A stretch of 64,000 bases of DNA from Nocardia fluminea (GTDB lineage Bacteria; Actinomycetota; Actinomycetes; Mycobacteriales; Mycobacteriaceae), in contig NZ_PJMW01000002.1 of assembly GCF_002846365.1 (NCBI RefSeq), positions 1,116,001 to 1,180,000 of the forward strand, read 5' to 3'. The notes below the pieces were generated by a model that ran no database searches, was not told the DNA's origin, and was given only the letters and a program-made list of their open reading frames with translations. The position numbers and the translations under genes are program-made. This document shows positions 55,121-64,000 of this stretch, piece after piece (within the stretch, counting starts at the first letter, position 1; each line of letters opens with the position of its first letter).

Positions 55121-56170
55121 ATGTCATCGAATGAACTACTCGAATTCCGGACCTCCGTGCGGGCCCTGCTCAGCAAGCACGCCACTTCCGCCGCGCTGCG
55201 TTCCGCGATGGACACCGACCTCGGGTACGACCCGAAGTTGTGGCGGATGCTGTGCGAACAGGTCGGGGTCGCCGCGCTCGCGGTGCCGGAGGAATGGGGT
55301 GGCGCCGGGGCGGGCCTGGTCGAATCGCTCATGGTCGTGGGTGAATTGGGGCGGACGCTGAGCGGGGTGCCGATGCTCGGGTCGGCGGTGCTCGGGGTGC
55401 AGGCGATTCTGCTGGCCGGTGACGAGCAGGCCAGTGCCCGGCTGCTGCCCGATCTGGCGGATGGGTCACGCACAGCGGCCCTGTGCTGGGCCGACGCCCC
55501 CGGCTGGGATTCGGCCGGGGTCGGTGTGCGCGACGGGAAGCTCAGCGGCGCAGCCCATTACGTTCTGCACGGCGCGCAGGCGGACCTGCTGCTGGTCCTG
55601 ACCGATGACGGACTGTTCGAGACGACAGCGGACGCCCCCGGGGTGGCCGTCGCCGCGACCCCCGCGCTCGATCCCACGCGCAAACTCGCCACCATCACCT
55701 TCACCGAGGCCCCCGCCACCAGGTTCGGCACCGGCGATCCCGCCGCGCTGCGCCGCCGGCTGCGCGAGATCGCCTGGGCGGCACTGGCCGCCGAGCAGGT
55801 CGGCGCGGCCAGGCACTGCCTCGAGATGACGGTCGACTACACCGCCTCGCGCGTGCAGTTCGGTCGTCCGATCGGCAGCTTCCAGGCGCTCAAGCATCGG
55901 ATGGCCGACATGTACGTGCTGGTCGAGTCGGCCGAATCGGCGGCGCTTGCCGCCGCCCTCGCGGTAGCCGAGGACAGCCCGTCGGCCGCGGAGGACGTCT
56001 GGGTCGCGCGCAAGCACTGCACCGAGACCTTCTCCACCGTGGCGGCGGAGACCATCCAGCTGCACGGCGGCATCGCCATCACCTGGGAGCACGACGCCCA
56101 CCTCTACTTCAAGCGGGCACACGCCACCGCCGAGCTGTTCGGCACCGGGAAGCGCCCGGTCGCTGCCTGA
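55121..56170 (+). CDS. fadE33: Acyl-CoA dehydrogenase FadE33
   Basis: 349 residues from ATG 55121 (MSSNELLEFRTSVRALL), GAGGAA upstream. A short-type ACAD with SRVQFGRPIGSFQALKHRMADMYV and a LHGGIAITWEHDAHLYFKRAH end. Third acyl-CoA dehydrogenase of the operon and possible alternative partner of FadE31 (Rv3564 counterpart). Last gene of the fadD3 operon; an 18-bp hairpin terminator follows. Confidence 0.89.
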   Translation: MSSNELLEFRTSVRALLSKHATSAALRSAMDTDLGYDPKLWRMLCEQVGVAALAVPEEWGGAGAGLVESLMVVGELGRTLSGVPMLGSAVLGVQAILLAGDEQASARLLPDLADGSRTAALCWADAPGWDSAGVGVRDGKLSGAAHYVLHGAQADLLLVLTDDGLFETTADAPGVAVAATPALDPTRKLATITFTEAPATRFGTGDPAALRRRLREIAWAALAAEQVGAARHCLEMTVDYTASRVQFGRPIGSFQALKHRMADMYVLVESAESAALAAALAVAEDSPSAAEDVWVARKHCTETFSTVAAETIQLHGGIAITWEHDAHLYFKRAHATAELFGTGKRPVAA

Positions 56171-56223
56171 GGCGCCATCGTCGCTCTGTGCGGCCGACGC
56201 CGGTCGCAGGCTGGAGAACTTCA

Positions 56224-56263
56224 CCGAAAGCCCTGGTCGCAATCCTGCGACCAGGGCTTTCGG
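56224..56263. terminator. Strong hairpin terminator after fadE33
   Basis: An 18-bp perfect stem (56224-56241 with 56246-56263), 4-nt ATCC loop, 53 bp after the fadE33 stop. Confidence 0.88.
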
Positions 56264-56343
56264 CACGTTGTGCGCCACTTCACGGTGGTCGCGGAACCAG
56301 GCTGCCTAGATTTAGATAGTTAGCTTATGTAATATTAGTTCCC

Positions 56344-56796
56344 GTGAAGCAGACAGTGCAGCCATCAGCGAACGACATCGTGGTCGACCTGTTGGTCACA
56401 GCTGGTCGGCTCACCCGACTGGCCGGGGCGATCAGCGACGACGACCTGCCCCGCGCGGTCCTGCGGGCCCTCGCCGTGCTCGACGAGCACGGCAGCCTGC
56501 GGGTCAGCGATTTCGCCCGGATCGACAGATGTTCCCAACCGGCGGCAACGGCGCTGATCGGTCGACTCGTCACCGACGGCTTCGCCACCCGCACCAAGGA
56601 CCCGCACGACTCCCGGGCAGCGCTCATCGAGCTCACCCCGGCCGGCCGGTCCCGCCTCACCGAAGCCAGGCGCGCGTACGCCGCCGCCATGGCACCCGGA
56701 CTCGCCGACTTCGATCTCGATCGGCTGATCCGCCTCGACACCGACATGAACGACCTGCTGACAGCCCTTCGCTCGGTTGCCCGCGGTCATCAGTGA
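56344..56796 (+). CDS. MarR-family transcriptional regulator
   Basis: 150 residues from GTG 56344. Winged-helix MarR protein: helix region LRVSDFARIDRCSQPAATALIGRLVTDGFATR, wing DPHDSRAALIELTPAG, and a C-terminal dimer helix. It is followed 17 bp later by an MFS transporter, the classic MarR/efflux pair. The AT-rich stretch at 56310-56340 upstream is the probable promoter-operator. Likely local regulator of the transporter; the inducer is unknown. Confidence 0.87.
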   Translation: MKQTVQPSANDIVVDLLVTAGRLTRLAGAISDDDLPRAVLRALAVLDEHGSLRVSDFARIDRCSQPAATALIGRLVTDGFATRTKDPHDSRAALIELTPAGRSRLTEARRAYAAAMAPGLADFDLDRLIRLDTDMNDLLTALRSVARGHQ

Positions 56797-56813
56797 AGCA
56801 ATCAGGAGCGCCA

Positions 56814-58061
56814 GTGAGCATCCCCCAGTCGACTCGCGACAACACTGCCGCAGCCACTTCCCCGTCCGGTCAGCCCAAGGCCGTCTGGGCGGTCGCCTTC
56901 GCGAGCGTCATCGCGTTCATGGGCATCGGGCTCGTCGATCCCATTCTCAAGCCGATCGGCGAACAACTGAACGCGACACCGTCGCAGGTGTCGCTGCTGT
57001 TCACCAGCTACATGGCCGTCACCGGCGTCGCCATGCTGGTCACCGGCGTGATCTCGAGCCGCTTCGGCGCGAAGAAGACCCTGCTGACCGGGCTGGCGAT
57101 CATCATCGTGTTCGCCGCGCTGGCTGGCATGTCCGGCAGCATCGGCGAGATCATCGGCTTCCGCGCGGGCTGGGGACTCGGCAACGCCCTGTTCATCGCC
57201 ACGGCACTGGCCACCATCGTCGGCGCGGCCACCGGCGGCGTCGCCAAGGCGATCATTCTCTACGAGGCCGCACTCGGCATCGGCATCGCGACCGGTCCGC
57301 TGCTGGGCGGCGTACTCGGCGGAATCAGCTGGCGTGGACCGTTCTTCGGTGTCTCGGTGCTGATGGCCGTGGCCTTCGTCGCGATCGTCGTGCTGCTGCC
57401 CGAAACACCCAAGGCCGCGCATCCCACCTCGATCACCGCGCCGTTCAAGGCATTGCGGCACAAGGGATTGCTCACCGTCAGCATCACCGCGCTGCTCTAC
57501 AACTTCGGCTTCTTCACCCTGCTCGCGTTCACCCCGTTCCCGCTGGACATGGGCACCTACGCGATCGGCTTCATCTTCTGTGGCTGGGGCATCCTGCTCG
57601 CGCTGTCCTCGGTGTTCCTCGCCCCGAAACTCCAGGCGCGCTTCGGTTCACTACCGATGATGGCCCTGTCGCTGGCGCTGTTCGCGATCGACCTCGCGGT
57701 GATGGGGATGTTCACCCAACACAAGATCGTGCTGATCGTCGGCGTCGTGATCGCCGGCGCGTTCCTCGGCGTGAACAACACGCTGATCACCGAGGCCGTG
57801 ATGATCTCGGCGCCGGTCGAGCGGTCGACCGCGTCGGCGGCGTACAGCTTCGTCCGATTCGGCGGCGGTGCGGCCGCGCCGTGGGTGGCGGGCAAGCTCG
57901 GCGAGCACAATATGTCACTGCCGTTCTGGCTCGGCGCGGTCTGCACGGCCGCCGCGGTCGCGGTGCTGTTCATCGGCCGCGGCGCGCTCGCCCACATCGA
58001 CGACCACGACCCGGCCCCACACTCCGTCGAGGAAGCACAGGCGATAACCGTCGGCGACTGA
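56814..58061 (+). CDS. MFS transporter (drug/efflux type)
   Basis: 415 residues from GTG 56814, which has CAGGAG six bases upstream. Twelve predicted transmembrane helices. The helix 2-3 loop SSRFGAKKTLLTG is the MFS motif A region, and helix 5 motif C appears as AALGIGIATGPLLGGVLGG. That places it with drug:H+ antiporters. It is controlled by the MarR gene just upstream. No substrate can be named. Confidence 0.86.
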   Translation: MSIPQSTRDNTAAATSPSGQPKAVWAVAFASVIAFMGIGLVDPILKPIGEQLNATPSQVSLLFTSYMAVTGVAMLVTGVISSRFGAKKTLLTGLAIIIVFAALAGMSGSIGEIIGFRAGWGLGNALFIATALATIVGAATGGVAKAIILYEAALGIGIATGPLLGGVLGGISWRGPFFGVSVLMAVAFVAIVVLLPETPKAAHPTSITAPFKALRHKGLLTVSITALLYNFGFFTLLAFTPFPLDMGTYAIGFIFCGWGILLALSSVFLAPKLQARFGSLPMMALSLALFAIDLAVMGMFTQHKIVLIVGVVIAGAFLGVNNTLITEAVMISAPVERSTASAAYSFVRFGGGAAAPWVAGKLGEHNMSLPFWLGAVCTAAAVAVLFIGRGALAHIDDHDPAPHSVEEAQAITVGD

Positions 58062-58089
58062 GCTGTGTTCTCGGAGCGCTGGCGCGCTC

Positions 58090-58186
58090 GGGTTCGCGGC
58101 CCCGCCTGTCCCGTCGATCAGGCACCGTTGCTTGCTCCTTCGTCGCCCACGCAACGGCACCTGATCGACGGGACGGCCGCGAACCC
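58090..58186. repeat. Long interrupted palindrome downstream of the MFS gene
   Basis: Three nested perfect arm pairs: 58090-58101 with 58175-58186 (12 bp), 58108-58122 with 58160-58174 (15 bp), and 58125-58131 with 58151-58157 (7 bp). The loop is 19 nt. It may end the MarR-MFS transcript. Same construction as the element at 36546-36636. Confidence 0.75.
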
Positions 58187-58255
58187 GGCCGCTGCGCGTC
58201 CGGCCCCTCCCTAAGGGTCGGGGTCGGGGTTCGGCATTCGGGGTAGCGTTGGTGC

Positions 58256-59005
58256 ATGACCGAGGACCGACGGGGACGCGTCAAGGTTGAGACCGGACAG
58301 AAGCGGGTGCGGGTCTATCTGCGCGGGAAGCTGGTGGCCGACACGCTTCGGCCGCTGCTGGTCTGGGAGATTCCGTACTATCCGACCTACTACGTGCCGC
58401 TCACCGACCTGCGCGCCGACCTCGATCCGAACGGGGTCACCGAGCACTCCCCCAGCCGGGGCGAGGCGACGGGTTACGACGTCACGCTCGAGGGACTGCG
58501 CGTCGAGGGCGCGGCGCTGCGCTATCTCGACTCACCATTGCCGGAGCTGAAAGACGCTGTGCGGCTCGATATCGCCGCGTTCGACTGGTTCGAGGAAGAC
58601 GAGCAGGTCTTCGTCCATCCCCGTGACCCGTATTCGCGCGTGGACATTCTCGGCAGCTCCCGGCATGTGCGGGTGGAGATCGACGGCGTCACCGTCGCGG
58701 ACTCGCATTCGCCCCGGATCCTGTTCGAAACCGGCTTGCCCGCGCGGTATTATCTGCCGCTCACCGATGTCCGGATGGATCTGCTGACCTCGTCGGAGAC
58801 CCACACCAGCTGCCCGTACAAGGGCACCGCCGACTACTGGAATGTGCGCATCGGCGACACCGAGCACGCCGATATCGTCTGGATCTATCGCACGCCACTG
58901 CCCGAGAGCCAGAAGGTGGCGGGCCTGGCGTGCTTCTACAACGAGAAGGTCGACATCTACCTCGACGGGGTACGCCAGGATCGCCCGCACACCCCGTTCG
59001 GCTGA
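58256..59005 (+). CDS. DUF427-domain protein (two domains)
   Basis: 249 residues carrying two copies of the DUF427 fold: one at about 10-100 (RVRVYLRGKLVADTLRPLLVWE...PTYYVPLTDLRADL) and one at about 125-240 (HVRVEIDGVTVADSHSPRILFE...ARYYLPLTDVRMDL, then CPYKGTADYW). Biochemical function is unknown in the family. Separated by a long palindrome from the MFS gene; no KstR box. It converges with the small four-Cys gene at 59006, with stop codons adjacent. Confidence 0.84.
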   Translation: MTEDRRGRVKVETGQKRVRVYLRGKLVADTLRPLLVWEIPYYPTYYVPLTDLRADLDPNGVTEHSPSRGEATGYDVTLEGLRVEGAALRYLDSPLPELKDAVRLDIAAFDWFEEDEQVFVHPRDPYSRVDILGSSRHVRVEIDGVTVADSHSPRILFETGLPARYYLPLTDVRMDLLTSSETHTSCPYKGTADYWNVRIGDTEHADIVWIYRTPLPESQKVAGLACFYNEKVDIYLDGVRQDRPHTPFG

Positions 59006-59428
59006 CTATTCGCCGACTTCGAGCACACCCTCGTCGACCGCCCATTTGATCGACTTCTCCAGCGACGGACACGATTCCGGCCGACCCGGCCGCGCACCGT
59101 GCGCGGTCAGCTGCGCGAAGATCGGGCAGTGCGCGTCGGGCCGCTCGGTCCACTGCACCGAGGTCTGGTGCTGGCTCGCCTTGCGCACCAGAACCTGGGC
59201 CGAGCACGCCTGGCACCGCAGTGGCGTGAGACCCGTGTCGAGGTAGTGCTCTTTGTCGACCACGGTCTGTGCCCGCACCGCGGCCCGCCGCGCGGGTTGA
59301 TCCGCGAAATCGGGCGCTTTGGCCCAGGTCGGGCGATTTCCCGCACGCTGCGAGGAATCACCCGACCCGGGCTCCGCCGAAGCGAGCCGCGACGGATCGC
59401 CGGACCTTTGCTGCTCGCTCGAGCTCAT
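59006..59428 (-). CDS. Small four-cysteine protein downstream of kshA (Rv3527-like position)
   Basis: 140 residues. The first 45 residues look disordered. The rest has Cys72-x2-Cys75 (LRCQACSAQV), Cys101 (HCPIF) and Cys120 (SCPSL), which could bind Zn or an iron-sulfur cluster. ATG 59428 lies one base before the kshA stop (59430 on the minus strand), so it belongs to the kshA operon and the KstR regulon. A hypothetical gene follows kshA in M. tuberculosis as well (Rv3527). No enzymatic motif is recognised; a KshA accessory role is inference. Confidence 0.78.
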   Translation of the reverse strand: MSSSEQQRSGDPSRLASAEPGSGDSSQRAGNRPTWAKAPDFADQPARRAAVRAQTVVDKEHYLDTGLTPLRCQACSAQVLVRKASQHQTSVQWTERPDAHCPIFAQLTAHGARPGRPESCPSLEKSIKWAVDEGVLEVGE

Positions 59429-59429
59429 A

Positions 59430-60605
59430 TCAGACGCCTGCTTCCTCGGATTCGGCCTTGCGGCGCAGGTTCTCCGCCACCTCGGCCTCCCACGCCTGAT
59501 TCGCCTTGGTCGTATCGACCTCGAACTCGAAGCGCTGGGTCATCTTCTCGGTCACCTCGGCGACGTCGACGTAGAACTGCTCGTACCAGCGGCGCAGCTG
59601 GTAGACCGGGCCGTCCTCCTCGCAGAGCAGCGGGTTCTCGACCTTGGACTTGTGCTTCCAGATCTCCACGTCCTGCAGGAAGCCGTCGCCGAAGAACTTC
59701 GCCATCGTGTCGGCCAGCTTCTTGGCCGCCTCGTCGGGAATGCCCTTGGGCTTCTCGACGCTCAGGCCCCACTGCAGCACGAAGGAGTCCTGGCTGACCG
59801 GGTAGTGGCAGTTGATCAGCTGGACCTTGATCTCGTACCCGCTGTAGATGTTCACCAGCGGGTTGATCATGTAGGACGGCCCGAAGTAGGACGCCTCCGA
59901 CTTCAGCAGGGTGTCACCACCGTGCTTGGCCGCCATGCCGACGTCGGGCCTGCCCTTGGTCTCCAGGAACTGCGTGGCCACATGCCCTTCGAAGACGTTC
60001 TTGAAGAACGTCGGGAAGGCGTAGTGGATGTAGAAGAAGTGCGCCATGTCCACGACGTTGTCGATGATCTCGCGGCAGTTGGCGCCCTCGATCAGCAACG
60101 AGTCCCAGGTCCAGTCGGTCCAGCCGCTGTTGTGGGTCTCGGTCGGGTTGCCCTGTTCGTCGGTGTAGGGCCCCTCGATATGCGGGATCGTGACCTCCGG
60201 GGGCGGTTCGTTGCCCTCGTGGTCGTGCCAGATGAACAGCTGACCGTTGCGTTCGAGCGTGGTCCACCGACGGGTGCGGGCCAGCGGCGGCACGCGGCGC
60301 GCGTAGGGAATCGCGGTGCACTTGCCGCTCGCGCCCCAGCGCCAGTCGTGGAACGGGCAGGCGATGTCGTCGCCTTTCACCGTGCCCATGCTCAGATCGC
60401 CGCCCATATGCCTGCAGTAGGCGTCGAGCACGCGGATCTGGTCGTCGGTATCGGTCCACACGACGAGCTTGGTACCGAAGATCTCTACCGCGTGCGGTTT
60501 ACCGTCGCGGAACGTCGACGCCAGGCCGACACAGTGCCAGCCGCGCGCGAACCTCGTCGGCGGTGCACCGACATCGAGTTCCCTCACCTTGGGGTTGATC
60601 GCCAT
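59430..60605 (-). CDS. kshA: 3-ketosteroid 9-alpha-hydroxylase oxygenase KshA
   Basis: 391 residues from ATG 60605, preceded by GAGGAGGG. Rieske non-heme iron oxygenase: Rieske ligands Cys64-x-His66 and Cys83-x2-His86 (CRHMGGD...CPFHDW), mononuclear iron site Asp186-x2-His189-x4-His194 (VVDMAHFFYIH). KshA with reductase KshB hydroxylates C9 of 3-ketosteroids, which with Delta1 dehydrogenation opens ring B. kshB is not in the window. The upstream frame extension into hsaA is antisense. KstR box at 60626-60639. Confidence 0.94.
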   Translation of the reverse strand: MAINPKVRELDVGAPPTRFARGWHCVGLASTFRDGKPHAVEIFGTKLVVWTDTDDQIRVLDAYCRHMGGDLSMGTVKGDDIACPFHDWRWGASGKCTAIPYARRVPPLARTRRWTTLERNGQLFIWHDHEGNEPPPEVTIPHIEGPYTDEQGNPTETHNSGWTDWTWDSLLIEGANCREIIDNVVDMAHFFYIHYAFPTFFKNVFEGHVATQFLETKGRPDVGMAAKHGGDTLLKSEASYFGPSYMINPLVNIYSGYEIKVQLINCHYPVSQDSFVLQWGLSVEKPKGIPDEAAKKLADTMAKFFGDGFLQDVEIWKHKSKVENPLLCEEDGPVYQLRRWYEQFYVDVAEVTEKMTQRFEFEVDTTKANQAWEAEVAENLRRKAESEEAGV

Positions 60606-60625
60606 CCCGAACCCTCCTCGTTCAC

Positions 60626-60639
60626 TAGAACACGTTACA
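60626..60639. promoter_or_regulatory. KstR operator upstream of kshA
   Basis: TAGAACACGTTACA matches TNNAACNNGTTNNA exactly, 21 bp upstream of the kshA ATG. Confidence 0.88.
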
Positions 60640-60727
60640 AAACTGAGCCACTTCACGCCAGTTGTCCAGCGAACTTCCTTGTTGACTCCTGTTATATCCG
60701 AGGTAGGGCGATCTTCTCGACAGAAAC

Positions 60728-60741
60728 GAGAACCTGTTCTA
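60728..60741. promoter_or_regulatory. KstR-like operator upstream of hsaA
   Basis: GAGAACCTGTTCTA matches the KstR consensus except at the first base, about 71 bp before the hsaA ATG and 90 bp from the kshA box. Confidence 0.8.
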
Positions 60742-60812
60742 ATCTCAGAGTCGAACCAAGCAGACGAATAGAACCGGTTGTCGATCCGACAAGGGCAGGA
60801 GCGGGCTCCGAA

Positions 60813-61976
60813 ATGACGCAAGAAGTGACCGAACGGGTCGAGGCACTGCTGCCGACGCTGCGTGAGCGTGCGCAGGAGGCCGAGGACCTGCGCCGCATCC
60901 CCGAAGAATCCATGAAAGCGCTGCAGGAGACCGGTTTCTTCCGGCTGCTCCAGCCCAAGCAGTGGGGCGGCCACGCCGCCGACCCGGTGGTCTTCTACGA
61001 CACCGTGCGCAAGATCGCCAGCGCGTGTGGCTCCACCGGCTGGGTGTCGGGCATCATCGGGGTGCACAACTGGCACCTCGCGTTGTTCGAGCAGCAGGCC
61101 CAGCAGGACGTGTGGGGTGAGGACACCGATGTGCGCATCTCGTCCTCCTACGCGCCGATGGGTGCGGGACAGGCCGTCGACGGTGGTTACATCGTGCGCG
61201 GTTCGTGGGCTTGGTCCTCGGGTTCCGATCACGCCACCTGGGCGGTGCTGGGCGGTCCGGTGATCAAGAACGGCAAGCCGGTCGACTTCGGCAGCTTCCT
61301 GATCCCGCGTTCGGACTACCGCATCGACGACGTCTGGAACGTCGTCGGCCTGCGCGGCACCGGCTCCAACACCGTCGTCGTCGAGGACGTCTTCGTCCCG
61401 TCGCACCGGTTCCTGAGCTTCCGCGCGATGAGCGAGGGCCGCGCGCCCGGCCTCGAGCAGAACACCGACCCCGTCTACAAGATGCCGTGGGGCACCGTCC
61501 ACCCCACCACCATCTCCGCGCCGATCGTCGGCATGGGCTACGGCGCCTACGAGGCCCACGTCGAACACCAGGGCAAGCGCGTGCGCGCCGCCTACGCGGG
61601 CGAGAACGCCAAGGACGATCCGTTCGCCAAGGTGCGCGTGGCCGAGGCGGCCAGCGATATCGACGCCGCGTGGCGTCAGCTCTCGGGCAATGTCGCCGAG
61701 GAGTACGCGCTGCTGCTGGCCGGCGAGGAGGTGCCGTTCGATCTGCGCGTGCGCGCCCGCCGCGACCAGGTGCGTTCGACCGGTCGCGTGATCGCCTCGA
61801 TCGACAAGCTCTTCGAGTCCTCCGGTGCCACCGCCCTGGCCAACGGCACTCCGCTGCAGCGCTTCTGGCGTGACGCGCACGCCGGGCGAGTCCACGCGGC
61901 CAACGATCCCGAGCGCGCCTACGTCATGTACGGCACGCACGAGTTCGGTCTGCCCGTCACCGACGCCATGGTGTAG
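60813..61976 (+). CDS. hsaA: HsaA, 3-HSA hydroxylase oxygenase subunit
   Basis: 387 residues from ATG 60813 (MTQEVTERVEALLPTLRERAQEAE). Acyl-CoA dehydrogenase-fold flavin monooxygenase of the HpaB/HsaA group: SGIIGVHNWHLALF, GSWAWSSGSDHATWAVLG and NVVGLRGTGSNTVVVEDVFVPSHR segments. It hydroxylates 3-HSA to the catechol 3,4-DHSA using reduced flavin from HsaB, which is encoded at the end of the same operon. The stop is three bases from the hsaD start. Confidence 0.93.
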   Translation: MTQEVTERVEALLPTLRERAQEAEDLRRIPEESMKALQETGFFRLLQPKQWGGHAADPVVFYDTVRKIASACGSTGWVSGIIGVHNWHLALFEQQAQQDVWGEDTDVRISSSYAPMGAGQAVDGGYIVRGSWAWSSGSDHATWAVLGGPVIKNGKPVDFGSFLIPRSDYRIDDVWNVVGLRGTGSNTVVVEDVFVPSHRFLSFRAMSEGRAPGLEQNTDPVYKMPWGTVHPTTISAPIVGMGYGAYEAHVEHQGKRVRAAYAGENAKDDPFAKVRVAEAASDIDAAWRQLSGNVAEEYALLLAGEEVPFDLRVRARRDQVRSTGRVIASIDKLFESSGATALANGTPLQRFWRDAHAGRVHAANDPERAYVMYGTHEFGLPVTDAMV

Positions 61977-63754
<1,778 letters not shown>

Positions 63755-63771
63755 GAACGGCGGCGAAGGAC

Positions 63772-64000
63772 ATGACTGAACAGACACCGGCGATCGACGG
63801 CAGGCAGTTCCGCACCGTGCTGGGACAGTTCTGCACCGGCATCACCGTGATCACCGCGCTCGATCCGGCGGGTGAGCCCATCGGGTTCGCCTGCCAGTCC
63901 TTCGCCGCGCTCTCCCTCGACCCGCCGCTGGTGCTGTTCTGCCCCACCAAGGGGTCGCGGTCGTGGGCGGCGATCGAGGCGGCGGGCAGGTTCTGCGTGA
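63772..64000 (+). CDS. hsaB: HsaB, flavin reductase (3' end cut by window)
   Basis: The first 76 residues of a flavin reductase-like protein: FRTVLGQFCTGITVITALDPAGEPIGFACQSFAALSLDPPLVLFCP is the typical flavin-binding N-terminus of HsaB. It supplies reduced flavin to HsaA. ATG 63772. The remainder (about 110 residues) lies beyond the window. Confidence 0.92.
   Translation, partial: MTEQTPAIDGRQFRTVLGQFCTGITVITALDPAGEPIGFACQSFAALSLDPPLVLFCPTKGSRSWAAIEAAGRFCV

Noticed and set aside
60606..61940. N-terminal extension of kshA over hsaA
   Set aside because: The Rieske protein starts at ATG 60605 with a strong ribosome site; the extension covers two KstR boxes and is antisense to hsaA.

Overview
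The window is high-GC actinobacterial DNA, most likely from a Nocardia or close relative in the Mycobacteriales. The evidence is a complete Mce4-type operon, KstR and KstR2 operators, F420/LLM-type oxidoreductases, an EspR-like regulator and many GTG starts joined by ATGA/GTGA overlaps. Most of the 64 kb is a sterol (cholesterol/phytosterol) catabolic region laid out like the M. tuberculosis Rv3492c-Rv3570c region and the Rhodococcus jostii RHA1 sterol cluster. Functional names below come from recognising protein families by eye; no search was run.

Layout. 1-0.9 kb: the 3' end of a sensor histidine kinase. 1-11.1 kb (minus): mas4B, mas4A, mce4F-A, yrbE4B, yrbE4A, the sterol importer. 11.4-15.1 kb: hsd4A, fdxD and fadE26-fadE27. 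15.1-17.8 kb: two Doc-type toxin-antitoxin pairs flanking a flavin monooxygenase, all foreign to the sterol theme. 17.8-31.7 kb: side-chain genes fadD19, echA19, an extra fadD, an LLM oxidoreductase, a DUF35 protein, ltp4, ltp3, a second LLM enzyme, a ketosteroid-isomerase-like protein, cyp125 and fadA5. A VOC protein/SigG-like sigma pair sits inside this block. 31.8-35.4 kb: an EspR-like regulator facing an operon of repeat-rich exported protein, ImmA/IrrE metallopeptidase and 7-TM membrane protein. This is the least explained module.

35.6-56.2 kb: the KstR2-type ring C/D pathway, comprising two SDRs, echA20, ipdA, ipdB, ipdC, fadA6, kstR2, ipdF, fadE30, fadD3, a crotonase, fadE31, fadE32 and fadE33. 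It is split by arcD-arcA and a molybdopterin oxidoreductase. 56.3-59.0 kb: MarR, MFS exporter and DUF427 protein. 59.0-64.0 kb: kshA with a small four-Cys protein, divergent from hsaA-hsaD-hsaC-hsaB (ring A/B opening and meta-cleavage); hsaB is cut by the window end.

How it works together. Mce4 imports sterol. CYP125 oxidises C26, and FadD19, the FadE, EchA19, Hsd4A, FadA5 and Ltp3/Ltp4 proteins shorten the side chain, the last two by aldol cleavage. KshA hydroxylates C9, and HsaA/B then HsaC and HsaD open rings A and B. FadD3 activates the remaining indanedione propionate, and the IpdF/FadE30/EchA20/IpdAB/IpdC/FadE31-33/FadA6 set removes rings C and D. Ten KstR-like boxes (TNNAACNNGTTNNA) lie at the uptake, side-chain and ring A/B promoters, and three KstR2-like boxes (ANCAAGNNCTTGNT) at the ring C/D promoters, so the two regulons can be read from the sequence. 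kstR, kstD, kshB, hsaEFG, ltp2 and the FadE28/29-ChsH1/H2 genes are not in this window.
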